DNA of 59,316 bases from Chlorobiota bacterium (GTDB lineage Bacteria > Bacteroidota > Bacteroidia > Bacteroidales > JAADGE01), in assembly GCA_013152535.1 (NCBI GenBank), contig JAADGE010000070.1:1-59316 (forward strand), written 5' to 3'. Of this stretch, positions 25,469-35,246 are shown one piece after another. Position numbers and translations under genes: made by a program. The notes below the pieces were generated by a model that worked only from the letters and a program-made list of their open reading frames with translations, was not told the DNA's origin and ran no database searches. Positions within the stretch are counted from its first letter, which is position 1; each line of letters opens with the position of its first letter.

Positions 25469-26632
25469 TTATTTTTTCCGGTTACTTTTGTTTAAATTAG
25501 TAGTTTTAGGATTTCCTTTTTCAGGAACCGTAACTTTACCTGTAAGTGTTAATATGATATTAGATTTGCTCGGTTTTCCGGCAACTTCGGGTATGTTGGT
25601 TGTAATTGTAATTGATTTATGTTGATTACCGCGTTTTCCTCTGGAATTAAAAATGGCTTTTATGCTTCCTTCTTCTCCCGGTTTTAATGTCTTGTTTCCG
25701 AGTTGCACTGCAGTACAACCGCAACTCGATTTTGTTTTTCTTATTATTAAATCATTTTTGCCGGTATTTTTAAATTTGAAAATATGTTCAATTACATCGC
25801 CTTGTTTAATAGTTCCGAAATTATAACTTTTATCTGATAATAAAGTAAAAACAGGCGGATTATCAATCATTTCCTGTGTAAAATGTTCTTTTATTACTGC
25901 ACTGATATTCAGTCGATTATTGTAATCTGTGCTGCCGTTAAAACTTAAATATATACGATCGTAAACATAGCCCCAATCATTCTTTTTCGAAGCATCATAA
26001 GTAACTTCAATTATGCCTTTTTCATTTGGCTTTAAAGTTTCGGGTGTACATTTAATTGTTAAATGACGAGGTGTAGTTCTGTTTTTGTTAAAAGAAATTG
26101 AAACAGGTTCGTTACTTGTGTTAATAATTTCAATTTTGTCAGTTTTTGTTTCGTTATTATAAATTTCAGGGAAGTGAATATTACGTTTTTTCATACGAAT
26201 AGGTCCCATTTGAAATCTGTATTCTTCAGCTAAAGGGGAAACTTTCGGAATAACTTCTCCGTTTATTTGTAAAACAACAGGGCTGTTTCCTGCATTTGAT
26301 TTTACGGTAACGGTTTTATGAAATTTACCCGGTCTGTGAATCGGGTTGTAAACTGTTTTTATGTATCCTGTACCGCCCGGAGAAACCGGTTCTTTGCTCC
26401 ACATAGGAGTTGTACAACCGCAGGATGAACTTACATTATTTATGACAATAGGTTCGGAACCCATATTGTTGAATTTGAATGTGAATTCTACTTTTCCGCC
26501 GGCTTCTTTAATGTTTCCGAAATTATGAACCGTTTTTTCAAAAATCATTTTTGGTGCTAAGGTTTGTGCAAATAATCCGGAAGTGGTAACTAAAACCGAA
26601 AGTATTGCTGTCAATAAACGTTTTGTTTTCAT
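25469..26632 (-). CDS. Exported protein with DUF1573 (Ig-like) repeats
   Basis: I chose ATG 26632, because the longer frame would start with TTG and add 14 residues before a clean signal peptide (MKTKRLLTAILSVLVTTSGLFAQ). The mature protein, about 365 residues, has a DUF1573 repeat near the N-terminus (HNFGNIKEAGGKVEFTFKF, NNVSSSCGCTTPMW), a middle Ig-like part, and a second DUF1573 repeat (YNFGTIKQGDVIEHIFKFKN, KTKSSCGCTAVQL). Each repeat carries the family's Cys-Gly-Cys-Thr. These ASPM-SPD-2-Hydin-like Ig domains are common in secreted Bacteroidota proteins; the role is unknown. Confidence 0.88.
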   Translation of the reverse strand: MKTKRLLTAILSVLVTTSGLFAQTLAPKMIFEKTVHNFGNIKEAGGKVEFTFKFNNMGSEPIVINNVSSSCGCTTPMWSKEPVSPGGTGYIKTVYNPIHRPGKFHKTVTVKSNAGNSPVVLQINGEVIPKVSPLAEEYRFQMGPIRMKKRNIHFPEIYNNETKTDKIEIINTSNEPVSISFNKNRTTPRHLTIKCTPETLKPNEKGIIEVTYDASKKNDWGYVYDRIYLSFNGSTDYNNRLNISAVIKEHFTQEMIDNPPVFTLLSDKSYNFGTIKQGDVIEHIFKFKNTGKNDLIIRKTKSSCGCTAVQLGNKTLKPGEEGSIKAIFNSRGKRGNQHKSITITTNIPEVAGKPSKSNIILTLTGKVTVPEKGNPKTTNLNKSNRKK

Positions 26633-26727
26633 AATATATGATTTAATGAATAATTTTTTGAATAACGGCAACAAAGGTATATTATTTTAAATTTCGATTG
26701 ATGTTTTTTTTAATGTTTTTATATTTT

Positions 26728-27732
26728 TTATAGTTTCCCTTTTAAAATAAGCCGTATTACAATCGGAATTCCGAGTATTGCAGTTACTGAATTAATAGGT
26801 AAAGTTCCTTGATAGCCGGGCAATTGTGCAATTATATCACTTATTAAAATTAGTATTGCACCTATAATTGCCGAAGCAGGAATTAAAATTTTGTGATCGG
26901 CTGTTTTAAAAATCATTCGACTGATATGCGGTACTATAATTCCGACAAAACCGATAGGCCCGCAAAAAGCGGTAACAGTTCCGGCTAAAATACTCGTGCT
27001 TGTAAAAATAATTATTCCTGTTAATTTAATATTTAAACCGGAAGTTTTTGCGTAATTTTCTCCGAGAAGAAGCACGTTTAATAAACGAAATGAAAAAAAA
27101 CTGATAAGTAAACCCGAGATTGTGAAAATTAATAATATTATTAATTGGTCGGAAGTAACACCGCTTAAACTTCCCATTGTCCAAACTACAAATGATTTAA
27201 GTTCGGCTTGAGGTCCGAAATATTGTAACAAAGTGATAATTGCACTGAATGCACTCCCGACTAAAATTCCTATTATTAGTATTGTCATTACGTCTTTTAC
27301 CCGCATTGATACGGCAAAAATGATTAGTAACACAAAAGCAGAACCCAAACCTGCAAAAATACTTGTAAGCCACGAAATATTTAATGAATGATGCAGAAAC
27401 AAGGGCAAAGGAGATAACATCAATAATGCAACACCCAAACTTGCTCCCGAACTTATTCCCAGCACATAAGGACCTGCCAAAGGATTTTTAAAGAATGTCT
27501 GCATTTGAAGTCCCGCAACTGATAATGCGGCACCTGCCGTGATTGCAGTCATTGTTTTCGGAATACGAAAGTCATTTAAAATGGTATTATATTCCTCATT
27601 TACAGATATTCCTTTCAGAAAGTTCAAAATTTCTCTGACAGGAATACTGACCGAACCGATTATTATGTCCGCAAAGGCAAACAGAACTAAAAGGATAACG
27701 GATGTTATCATTAATAAGGATGTTTTGTGCAT
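26728..27732 (-). CDS. FecCD/BtuC-type ABC transporter permease
   Basis: A 334-residue inner-membrane protein of about 10 helices in the FecCD family, which move ferric siderophores, heme or cobalamin across the inner membrane. Conserved stretches include LSVAGLQMQTFFKNPLAGPY, VLGISSGASLGVAL and FCGPIGFVGIIVPHISR. No substrate-binding protein or ATPase gene is adjacent, so partners must be encoded elsewhere. The gene starts 7 bp after the end of a small membrane-protein gene and 266 bp from the TPR gene, all on the same strand. Confidence 0.92.
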   Translation of the reverse strand: MHKTSLLMITSVILLVLFAFADIIIGSVSIPVREILNFLKGISVNEEYNTILNDFRIPKTMTAITAGAALSVAGLQMQTFFKNPLAGPYVLGISSGASLGVALLMLSPLPLFLHHSLNISWLTSIFAGLGSAFVLLIIFAVSMRVKDVMTILIIGILVGSAFSAIITLLQYFGPQAELKSFVVWTMGSLSGVTSDQLIILLIFTISGLLISFFSFRLLNVLLLGENYAKTSGLNIKLTGIIIFTSTSILAGTVTAFCGPIGFVGIIVPHISRMIFKTADHKILIPASAIIGAILILISDIIAQLPGYQGTLPINSVTAILGIPIVIRLILKGKL

Positions 27733-27738
27733 ACCTAA

Positions 27739-27960
27739 TTAAGGTTGAGGAATGAAAAGGTAACTTGAAAATAAATAATAGGTAACAATAAATACGAATG
27801 CTAAAAAGAACCAAAAACCTAATTTTACGGTATTTCCGTCATCTTTTTTATAATATTTATTACTTCGGCGCTCGTGTTTATTTCTTTTTTCATAACTTTT
27901 AATAAATTCTTCATCACTGAGCATATCGGTACTTTCTTCTGATAATTGTTGTTCTTGCAT
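27739..27960 (-). CDS. Small single-pass membrane protein
   Basis: A 73-residue protein with a charged N-terminal half (SDEEFIKSYEKRNKHERRSN) and one transmembrane helix (about 47-67, LGFWFFLAFVFIVTYYLFSS). No family is recognised. It sits between the TPR gene (38 bp away) and the FecCD permease gene (6 bp after its stop) on the same strand. The tight spacing and plausible membrane topology argue that it is real. Confidence 0.6.
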   Translation of the reverse strand: MQEQQLSEESTDMLSDEEFIKSYEKRNKHERRSNKYYKKDDGNTVKLGFWFFLAFVFIVTYYLFSSYLFIPQP

Positions 27961-27998
27961 TTTTTCTTTATTAATTTCTGATAAATGAATTTGTCGAA

Positions 27999-29105
27999 TT
28001 ATTGAAGTAATTTTATCTTTTCTTCTGCTTGTTTATAGTTTTTATTATCATTATCGGCAACAGATAAAAATTTTTGATAATACAAAACGGCATCTTTGAT
28101 ATTGGTCATATTTTCATATGATACCGCAATATAATACAACGCGTTATAATATTTCGGTTTTAGCTCATAGATTTTTTTATAATCTTCGACAGCTGATTCA
28201 TATTTTTTTAATGCAAAATATGAATCAGCTCTGTTCCATAAGGCATAGCTGTTTTTTGAATTGTATTTCAGAGCTGAGTTATAATTTTTAATTGCACTTA
28301 AATAATCTCCTTCGGTTTGAAATATGTATCCTCTGTTGTTGTATGCAAGCGAATAATTCGGATATAGTTTTAAAGTTTTGTTATACCAATATAATGCTGA
28401 GTCTCTATTTCCGAGTTTGTTATAAGCAAGTCCTAAGTTTAATAAGCTGTATTTGTCTTTCGGATTGATAGTTAAACTTTTCCGATAATAAGTAACGGCT
28501 TTATTGTAATCTTCAACATTGTCAGCCAAATAACCGGCTTCGTACCAATAATCAACAGATGTTGAATCGTATTCAAGTGCTGTTTCAGCAGATTGAAGAG
28601 CAACTTTGTATTTTCCTTGTGCAGAATAACATAAAGCCAAATAATAATATGCTTTTGATTCTTCAGGACTTAGTTCAGTACAAAAATATAAATCGTTTAT
28701 TGCATCCTGATACTTTTCGGAATAATAATTTGCTTCTCCTTTTACGAGTCGGGCTCCGGAATTTTTAAGATTCAAATCACAAGCTTGTTGAGAATAATGT
28801 ATTGCATCTTTATAATTTTGTTTTTGCAGATAAGTGTACCCGATATAATAATTTACTTCACTTGTATTTTCTTCGGAAAGTGCATCAAAAAAATCATCTA
28901 AAGCATCATCATAATTTTCAGAATTAAGATTTTTAATACCTTTATCCAAATAGCTTTCGTTTATTGAGGTGTTTTCAAGAAACGAAAATTTAAATATTTC
29001 CTTAAAATCAAACGGATCTTTATAACCGTTTTTTGTTCCTGTAACATAAAATGCAGTTATGTATGCCAGAAAGACAGTTAATAAAAAAAGCAGAAATTTT
29101 TTCAT
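27999..29105 (-). CDS. TPR-repeat protein, membrane-anchored
   Basis: A 368-residue protein with an N-terminal hydrophobic segment (MKKFLLFLLTVFLAYITAFY) that serves as signal peptide or anchor. It is followed by about eight tetratricopeptide repeats from residue 55 to the end, for example DDALDDFFDALSEENTSEVN, ALQSAETALEYDSTSVDYWY and AIKNYNSALKYNSKNSYALW. TPR solenoids scaffold protein complexes, so this is most likely a periplasmic assembly factor. The partner is not evident from the neighbours (small membrane protein and EamA transporter). Confidence 0.87.
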   Translation of the reverse strand: MKKFLLFLLTVFLAYITAFYVTGTKNGYKDPFDFKEIFKFSFLENTSINESYLDKGIKNLNSENYDDALDDFFDALSEENTSEVNYYIGYTYLQKQNYKDAIHYSQQACDLNLKNSGARLVKGEANYYSEKYQDAINDLYFCTELSPEESKAYYYLALCYSAQGKYKVALQSAETALEYDSTSVDYWYEAGYLADNVEDYNKAVTYYRKSLTINPKDKYSLLNLGLAYNKLGNRDSALYWYNKTLKLYPNYSLAYNNRGYIFQTEGDYLSAIKNYNSALKYNSKNSYALWNRADSYFALKKYESAVEDYKKIYELKPKYYNALYYIAVSYENMTNIKDAVLYYQKFLSVADNDNKNYKQAEEKIKLLQ

Positions 29106-29222
29106 CTTTGTTTTAGTTTATTGAAATCAGAAATCCAAAATTTGTAATTAATTCTTTTGAGTTTATATATTTAACTGAAATTAATTCAAATAAACTTATT
29201 GAAAACAAATTTATGAAAAATT

Positions 29223-30140
29223 TTACTTTTTAGTATCAGAAATTGAAGATTGTTTTTTTTTATTTGAATTGACAAGGTAAACGCCGAAAAAAATAATTCC
29301 CATAAAGGCAAATTGTAAAAGTGTTATTTTTTCACCGTCAAAAAGTCCCCAGAAAATTGCAAATATCGGGATAAGATACGTTATTAATGATGCAAAAACA
29401 ACATCAACATAATCCGTAAGATGATAAAAGAAAGTAACGGCAACAGCAGATCCTCCCAGTGCCAGAAGAATTATGTAAAATAAATTTTTTAATGCTTCAG
29501 GATCGGAAACAACTGTTGAAAAATCAGAAAATAATAAGTATCCTCCCGCAAAAGGACCGATAATTGCAAAAGAAAAAATTGTGATTGTAATACCGTCTAA
29601 ATCAGGTAATTTGTATTTTATTTCATTTAAACTGACAGCATAAAAAATAATAGCTAAAATAATATATAAAGAATACAAATTATTATTTCCGCTGAAATCT
29701 GAACCGTCGCCTAAAACTAAACCGACGGCACCTATAAGACCTATAATTGTTCCGAAAATTTTGTTTTTTTCTGTTTTTAACCCGTAAAAAAATGTGCCGA
29801 TAAGCAAAGCTGAAATCGGGAAAAGTGTATTCAGCATAGCAGCTAACGAGCTGCTGACTTGTGTTTGAGCTTTGGCAAATAAAAATGCAGGAAATAAATT
29901 GCCTAAAAACCCGACAATCAGTAATGATTTTATATCCTTCTTCTTAAATTTTTTCAGTCTTTTAAATAAAAACGGTAATAAAAACAGTGATGCAAAAAAA
30001 ATTCTTAAACTTCCTACCTGCATCGGACCGAATGTTTCCAATCCGCGTTTCATCAGGATAAAAGAAGCACCCCAAATAAATGCTAAAATCAGAAGCATTA
30101 ACCATTGATAAAGTCGTTTATTTAAATCAAAGAATTTCAT
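29223..30140 (-). CDS. EamA/DMT-family transporter
   Basis: I chose ATG 30140 (MKFFDLNKRLYQW), because the longer frame starts with TTG and lacks support. The protein of about 305 residues has ten membrane helices in two EamA repeats: IWGASFILMKRGLETFGPMQ in the first and ALGGSAVAVTFFYHLTDYVD in the second. This is the drug/metabolite transporter layout, exporting small metabolites or amino acids; the substrate cannot be predicted. A strong terminator (30161-30197) lies between its start and the end of the upstream EF-G gene, so it has its own promoter. Confidence 0.88.
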   Translation of the reverse strand: MKFFDLNKRLYQWLMLLILAFIWGASFILMKRGLETFGPMQVGSLRIFFASLFLLPFLFKRLKKFKKKDIKSLLIVGFLGNLFPAFLFAKAQTQVSSSLAAMLNTLFPISALLIGTFFYGLKTEKNKIFGTIIGLIGAVGLVLGDGSDFSGNNNLYSLYIILAIIFYAVSLNEIKYKLPDLDGITITIFSFAIIGPFAGGYLLFSDFSTVVSDPEALKNLFYIILLALGGSAVAVTFFYHLTDYVDVVFASLITYLIPIFAIFWGLFDGEKITLLQFAFMGIIFFGVYLVNSNKKKQSSISDTKK

Positions 30141-30160
30141 ATAAAGATTTGCGAAGTTAA

Positions 30161-30197
30161 AAAAAGACCTTAACAAATGTTTTGAAAAGGTCTTTTT
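30161..30197 (-). terminator. Terminator of the EF-G gene
   Basis: AAAAAGACCTT and AAGGTCTTTTT pair around a 15-nt loop just downstream of the minus-strand EF-G stop at 30202. An A-tract on the plus strand gives the T-run on the minus-strand transcript. Confidence 0.85.
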
Positions 30198-30201
30198 TTA
30201 G

Positions 30202-32274
30202 TTATTTATTTTGCTCTCTTTCTTCTTTCTTTTTCATATAGTCTTCCTGAACGGATTTAGGCAAGGCTTCGTATCGATAAAATTCCATTGAATAATTTGC
30301 ACGTCCGCTGGTTATGTTTCTTAAGGTTGTAGCATAGCTGAACATTTCCATTAACGGAACATAACCGCTGAGTTTTTGAGAACCTTTTCTGAAACGACGC
30401 ATAACATCAATTTTTCCTCTTCTTTTATTGATATCACCAACGACATTTCCGATATAATCATCAGGAGTTGTGATTTCAATTTTCATAATCGGTTCGAGCA
30501 GAATCGGTTTTGCTTTTGCAAATGCTTGTTTAAACAAAACCGATGCACAAGTTTGAAATGCTCTGTCCGATGAATCAACAGCATGGTGAGCCCCGTCAAG
30601 AAGAACGGCTTTAATATCTACAATCGGGAAGTTTGCAAGAATACCTCTTGACATAGTTTTTACCAAACCTTTACTGACCGAAGGAATAAATTCGCGCGGA
30701 ATAACCCCGCCTTTAATTTGATCTATAAATTCATATCCTTTACCGGTATTCGGTTCAAAACGAATAACAGCTTCTGCAAATTCGCCTTTTCCGCCGGATT
30801 GTTTTGAATGTCTGTATTTATATTCTATTTCTCTTGAAATGGTTTCTCTGAGAGCTACTGCGGGTTCACCGACTTCAACTTCAACTTTAAATTCATCTTT
30901 TAATCGGTCAACAATAATTTCCAAATGTAATTCGCCCATACCCGAGATAATGGTTTCGTCGGTTTCATCATCATATTTAGCATGAAATGAAGGATCTTCG
31001 TTTGAAAGTTTTGCTAATGCTTCGCCGAGTTTTTTACGGTCATTTTTATTTGCTGCATTAATTTTCAATTCGATAACCGAAGGCGGAATATGAATAGATT
31101 CGAGTAACAAAGGATTATCAACATCGCACAAAGTATCACCGGTTTTGGTTAATTTCATACCTATTAATGCTACAATTTCACCTGTACCTGCTGATGTTAT
31201 TTCTTCTCGATCTTTAGCACGAATTCTGTAGATTCTTCCTATACGTTCTTTTTTCCCTTTGGAAGTATTGAGGATAGGCATACCGCTTTTAATTTCTCCG
31301 GAGAAAATTCTGATAAAAGTTTGTTGTCCTACATAAGGATCATTAATAAGTTTAAAAGCTAATGCTGAAAACGGTTCATTATTTGAAGGATTTCTGGTAT
31401 GTGTTTTATCTTCATTATCAATATCAGTACCTACAACTGCACCTACATCAATAGGAGAGGGTAAATAGTCAATAACAGCATCTAATAATAATTCAACGCC
31501 TTTATTTTTATATGCCGAACCTGTAAAAACAGGAGTAATTAATAATTTAATTGCGGCATCCCTTGCAGCGTCTTTTAATAATTCATAAGGAATTTCTTTT
31601 TCTTCAAGATAGAGTTCCATTATTTCATCATTAAAATCGGCTAATCTTTCGACTAATTCTGTTCTGTATTTTTGAGCAGATGCTTTATATTCTGCAGGAA
31701 TATCTGTTTCAGTTCTTTCATTTTCTCCGAAAATATAGGCTTTATTTTTCAAGATGTCGATTAAACCTACAAAATCTTCTTCGGAGCCCATCGGGATTTG
31801 AAAAGGAATGGCATTAGCATCTAAATATTCATTCATTTGCGAAACAACTGCATGAAAATCGGCACCTGTTCTGTCCATTTTATTTACGAATGCAATTCTC
31901 GGAACACGGTATCTGTCAGCTTGATTCCAAACAGTTTCGCTTTGCGGTTCTACACCTGCAACGGCACAAAATAAAGCAACCATTCCGTCAATTACACGTA
32001 AAGAACGTTCAACTTCAATGGTAAAATCAACGTGACCGGGTGTGTCAATAATATTAATTTGAGAATCTTGCCAAGAACATGAAATTGCTGCAGAAGCAAT
32101 TGTAATTCCGCGTTCTTGTTCTTGTTTCATAAAGTCCATGGTGGCTTGTCCGTCGTGAACTTCTCCGACTTTTCTTGTTACACCCGTATAAAAAAGAATT
32201 CGTTCCGTTACGGTTGTTTTTCCGGCATCAATATGTGCTGCAATACCTATGTTTCTTAATTGTTGAAGTTTCAT
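30202..32274 (-). CDS. fusA: Translation elongation factor G (EF-G)
   Basis: A 690-residue GTPase that translocates mRNA and tRNA on the ribosome. The G motifs are intact: P-loop [14 protein letters not shown], switch [10 protein letters not shown] and NKMD. The domain II-V core follows, with [15 protein letters not shown] and [15 protein letters not shown]. No rpsL, rpsG or tuf gene flanks it, unlike the usual str operon, so it may be an additional EF-G paralogue. Some Bacteroidota carry a specialised second EF-G used under starvation; whether this is that form or the only copy cannot be told from the window. Confidence 0.93.
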   Translation of the reverse strand: MKLQQLRNIGIAAHIDAGKTTVTERILFYTGVTRKVGEVHDGQATMDFMKQEQERGITIASAAISCSWQDSQINIIDTPGHVDFTIEVERSLRVIDGMVALFCAVAGVEPQSETVWNQADRYRVPRIAFVNKMDRTGADFHAVVSQMNEYLDANAIPFQIPMGSEEDFVGLIDILKNKAYIFGENERTETDIPAEYKASAQKYRTELVERLADFNDEIMELYLEEKEIPYELLKDAARDAAIKLLITPVFTGSAYKNKGVELLLDAVIDYLPSPIDVGAVVGTDIDNEDKTHTRNPSNNEPFSALAFKLINDPYVGQQTFIRIFSGEIKSGMPILNTSKGKKERIGRIYRIRAKDREEITSAGTGEIVALIGMKLTKTGDTLCDVDNPLLLESIHIPPSVIELKINAANKNDRKKLGEALAKLSNEDPSFHAKYDDETDETIISGMGELHLEIIVDRLKDEFKVEVEVGEPAVALRETISREIEYKYRHSKQSGGKGEFAEAVIRFEPNTGKGYEFIDQIKGGVIPREFIPSVSKGLVKTMSRGILANFPIVDIKAVLLDGAHHAVDSSDRAFQTCASVLFKQAFAKAKPILLEPIMKIEITTPDDYIGNVVGDINKRRGKIDVMRRFRKGSQKLSGYVPLMEMFSYATTLRNITSGRANYSMEFYRYEALPKSVQEDYMKKKEEREQNK

Positions 32275-32523
32275 TTTTGATTAAAAAATTGTTTTTATTG
32301 ATAATTGATAATTATGTTTTATAACACTGTGTTTTAAAAAGTCCGCAAAGGAAAGACTTTTTTTTAAATAATCGCCTAAATAGTATATGTTTTTTTGTTA
32401 AAATCTATTTTAAAAAACGTATAATTATGATTTGATGTAAAATAAACTTTATTAGTATGTATTAATTTGAAAGAGACGTTTTTTTTAGTAATTTTAGAAT
32501 TTGAATATACAGTAATAACCGGA

Positions 32524-34812
32524 ATGAAATTTTTTCAAAACAAATATCCTGATATTGAGTTTGTAAAGAACAGGTTTATTAATATTGCCTTGATAACAGG
32601 AATTGTTTTAGGGTTTCTTATCTTTTTTCCGACTGTTTTTACTGCGTATAAAAATAAAGTAATAACAATTAATAATATAAGCTATTTAAGTGTTTTGCTT
32701 ATATTCAGCTTGGTTTATATTTTCAGGAGAAAAATAAATTTAGCAACAAGAACTTTATTTATTGTTACAGGACTTTTGTTATTTATTATAATCAATACAG
32801 TAAGTTTCGGTATATTTTCCGATAATAAAATTTTTATTATCATTCTGCTGGTCATTGTTTTTTTTATTTTTTCCCCGAAAAGTGCAATTTGGTTATCAAT
32901 ACTTTTAACTGTATTATATGTTGTTTTAGCGTATTATACTATAAACGGTTTATTAAAACCAAAAATAGCTCCCGATATCAGAGCTGTTTCTGAAAATACT
33001 TGGATTATAAATTATTTGTTAACAGCTATAGTTACTTTATCCGTAATATTTTTATTAAGAGGATTCTATAATAAGTTTTTGCAGTTAATTAATAATCTTG
33101 AAGAAAAAAATATATTTATTAAAGAAAAGGAGAGTAATTATACCGAAGTTTTTAATGTTGTAACTGATGCTATTTTTATTCATGACATGAAAGGTTATAT
33201 TACTGATGTAAATGAGTCAATGGTAAAAATGTTTAAATATCCCAAATCTGAGCTGTTAAATATGGACAGCAGATTGTTAAATCAGAGTTATGCACCCTAC
33301 GATGCTGAACATTATACGAACTACGTTATGCAGCTTAATACAAAAGAGAAAATTGTATTTGAATGGCATCCTAAAGATAAATTCGGTAACTTGATATGGG
33401 TTGAAGTAACACTGGTAAAAACTATAATCGGAGGTAAAGCATCTGTTCTTACCATTATAAAGAATATTGACAAACAAAAAAAACTAAGTTTAGAATTAGA
33501 GAATTACAGAGATAAACTGGAGAAAAAAGTTAAACTCAGAACGGAAGAATTGCAGGCAATAAATGAAGAGTTACTTTCAAATAATGAAGAATTGAAAGTG
33601 ATGAATGATAATATTGAATATCAAAAAAACATTATTGAAGAAAAAGAAAGACGTTTGAATTCCATAATTAATAATCAAGGTGAGGGGTTCAGTATTAATG
33701 ATTCTAATGAATATTTTGTATCGGCAAATTACAAAGCACATGAAATATTTAATGTTCCGGAAGGAAAACTGATAGGGATGAATTTGAAGGATTTTTTTGA
33801 TGAAAATGAATGGACTAAAATTAAAGAACAATCGAAATTAAGGAAAAAAAATATAAGAAGCAGTTACGAAACAAAAATTACATTGAAAGACGGAACTGTG
33901 AAATATATAATTGTTACAGGAATACCTGATTTTAATGAAGACGGAAAAATTTCAGGAACTATTGCAAATTTCAGAGATATAACGGAACGAATAAAAAAAG
34001 AAAATAAGCTTAGAGAATTAAATGAAGAATTTGAAACGATTAACGAAGAATTAAATGAAGCAAATGAAGAGCTGACAGTCAAAAAAAACACTTTACAAGA
34101 TGCATTGGATGAATTAAAAAGAACTCAAAATCAATTATTACAGTCCGAAAAAATGGCATCTTTAGGTGTTTTGGCAGCCGGAGTTGCTCATGAAATAAAT
34201 AATCCGTTGAATTATATTTTGGGAGGAGTTACCGGATTAGAAAAAATACTGAAAGATCAAATTGAAAAAGCCGGTGCTGTTCCGGTAATGGATGCAATTA
34301 AGGAGGGCGTGGAAAGAGCCGGAAAAATAGTTGCGGGATTAAGTCATTTCAGCCGAAACAGTTCTTCCGGTACTGAAGATTGCGAAATTAATTCTATAAT
34401 TGATAATTGTATTACTATTTTGAATAATAAATTAAAAGACAAGATTGAAATAAAAAAAATGTATCAGGAACCACCCATACATATTAAATGTAATGAGGGA
34501 AAAATTCATCAGGTTTTTTTAAATATTTTATCAAATGCAGAACAATCAATTGAGAAAAAAGGAACTATTTTTATCAGAACTGAGACGAATTCAAGATTTG
34601 TTGTAATTTCGATTGAAGATACAGGAACAGGAATTCCCGAAGAGCATCTTTCTAAAATTACCGATCCTTTTTTTACAACTAAAGATCCAGGTGCAGGAAT
34701 CGGTCTCGGATTATCAATTGTTCACAGAATAATTGAAGAGCATAAAGGTACAATTGAATTTAAATCGACAACAGGAAAAGGAACCAAGACTGTAATTACG
34801 TTACCAAAATAA
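32524..34812 (+). CDS. Membrane PAS sensor histidine kinase
   Basis: I prefer ATG 32524 ([13 protein letters not shown]) over an in-frame TTG 57 bp upstream. The 762-residue protein has five or six N-terminal membrane helices (about 15-180). A first PAS/PAC domain follows (about 205-320), a coiled coil rich in NEELL repeats, a second PAS/PAC (about 375-490), another coil, and HisKA with His556 ([18 protein letters not shown]). The HATPase_c domain shows [16 protein letters not shown] and [12 protein letters not shown]. The response-regulator gene starts 7 bp after its stop, so the two form a two-component pair. The input signal is unknown; the PAS domains may sense a ligand or redox state. 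Confidence 0.9.
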   Translation: MKFFQNKYPDIEFVKNRFINIALITGIVLGFLIFFPTVFTAYKNKVITINNISYLSVLLIFSLVYIFRRKINLATRTLFIVTGLLLFIIINTVSFGIFSDNKIFIIILLVIVFFIFSPKSAIWLSILLTVLYVVLAYYTINGLLKPKIAPDIRAVSENTWIINYLLTAIVTLSVIFLLRGFYNKFLQLINNLEEKNIFIKEKESNYTEVFNVVTDAIFIHDMKGYITDVNESMVKMFKYPKSELLNMDSRLLNQSYAPYDAEHYTNYVMQLNTKEKIVFEWHPKDKFGNLIWVEVTLVKTIIGGKASVLTIIKNIDKQKKLSLELENYRDKLEKKVKLRTEELQAINEELLSNNEELKVMNDNIEYQKNIIEEKERRLNSIINNQGEGFSINDSNEYFVSANYKAHEIFNVPEGKLIGMNLKDFFDENEWTKIKEQSKLRKKNIRSSYETKITLKDGTVKYIIVTGIPDFNEDGKISGTIANFRDITERIKKENKLRELNEEFETINEELNEANEELTVKKNTLQDALDELKRTQNQLLQSEKMASLGVLAAGVAHEINNPLNYILGGVTGLEKILKDQIEKAGAVPVMDAIKEGVERAGKIVAGLSHFSRNSSSGTEDCEINSIIDNCITILNNKLKDKIEIKKMYQEPPIHIKCNEGKIHQVFLNILSNAEQSIEKKGTIFIRTETNSRFVVISIEDTGTGIPEEHLSKITDPFFTTKDPGAGIGLGLSIVHRIIEEHKGTIEFKSTTGKGTKTVITLPK

Positions 34813-34818
34813 TTTATA

Positions 34819-35211
34819 ATGAAAAAAAAGAGAACTATACTTTATGTGGATGATGAAGAAATTAATTTATTACTGTTTGAAATTAATTTCAAAGAAAAAT
34901 ATAATGTAATAGGAACAGATTCTCCTGCTAAGGGTTTGCTAATATTGAAAAGTAATCATGATATATCCGTTGTAATAAGTGATATGCGAATGCCGAATAT
35001 GAACGGTATTCAATTTATAAAAAAAGCTAAAAAGAAATTTCCGAAAATTTGTTATTTTATTTTAACCGGTTACGATATTACGGATGAAATTTCAGATGCT
35101 TTAGACAGTAAATTAATTGTTTTTTATTTCAAAAAGCCTTTTAATATGAAAGAAATTGATAATTCTATTGAGAAGGTTTTTTCAGATAACCATGAACTGT
35201 CTGATGTATAA
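34819..35211 (+). CDS. Single-domain response regulator (receiver only)
   Basis: A 130-residue CheY-like receiver. It has the acidic pocket YVDDEE (Asp11, Asp12), the phosphoacceptor Asp55 in VVISDMRMPNMNG, LTGYD for the switch Thr, and Lys in FKKPF. There is no output domain, so it must act by protein contact or pass phosphate on. It lies 7 bp after its partner kinase. The operon converges on a hybrid kinase 35 bp away, which is also a possible phosphorelay partner. Confidence 0.92.
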   Translation: MKKKRTILYVDDEEINLLLFEINFKEKYNVIGTDSPAKGLLILKSNHDISVVISDMRMPNMNGIQFIKKAKKKFPKICYFILTGYDITDEISDALDSKLIVFYFKKPFNMKEIDNSIEKVFSDNHELSDV

Positions 35212-35246
35212 CCTATTATGTTTTAAATTACAAAACTGTTATAATA

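Noticed and set aside
26728-27732. Linking the FecCD permease with feoAB as one iron island
   Set aside because: They are 16 kb apart with unrelated genes between, and no shared control site was seen.
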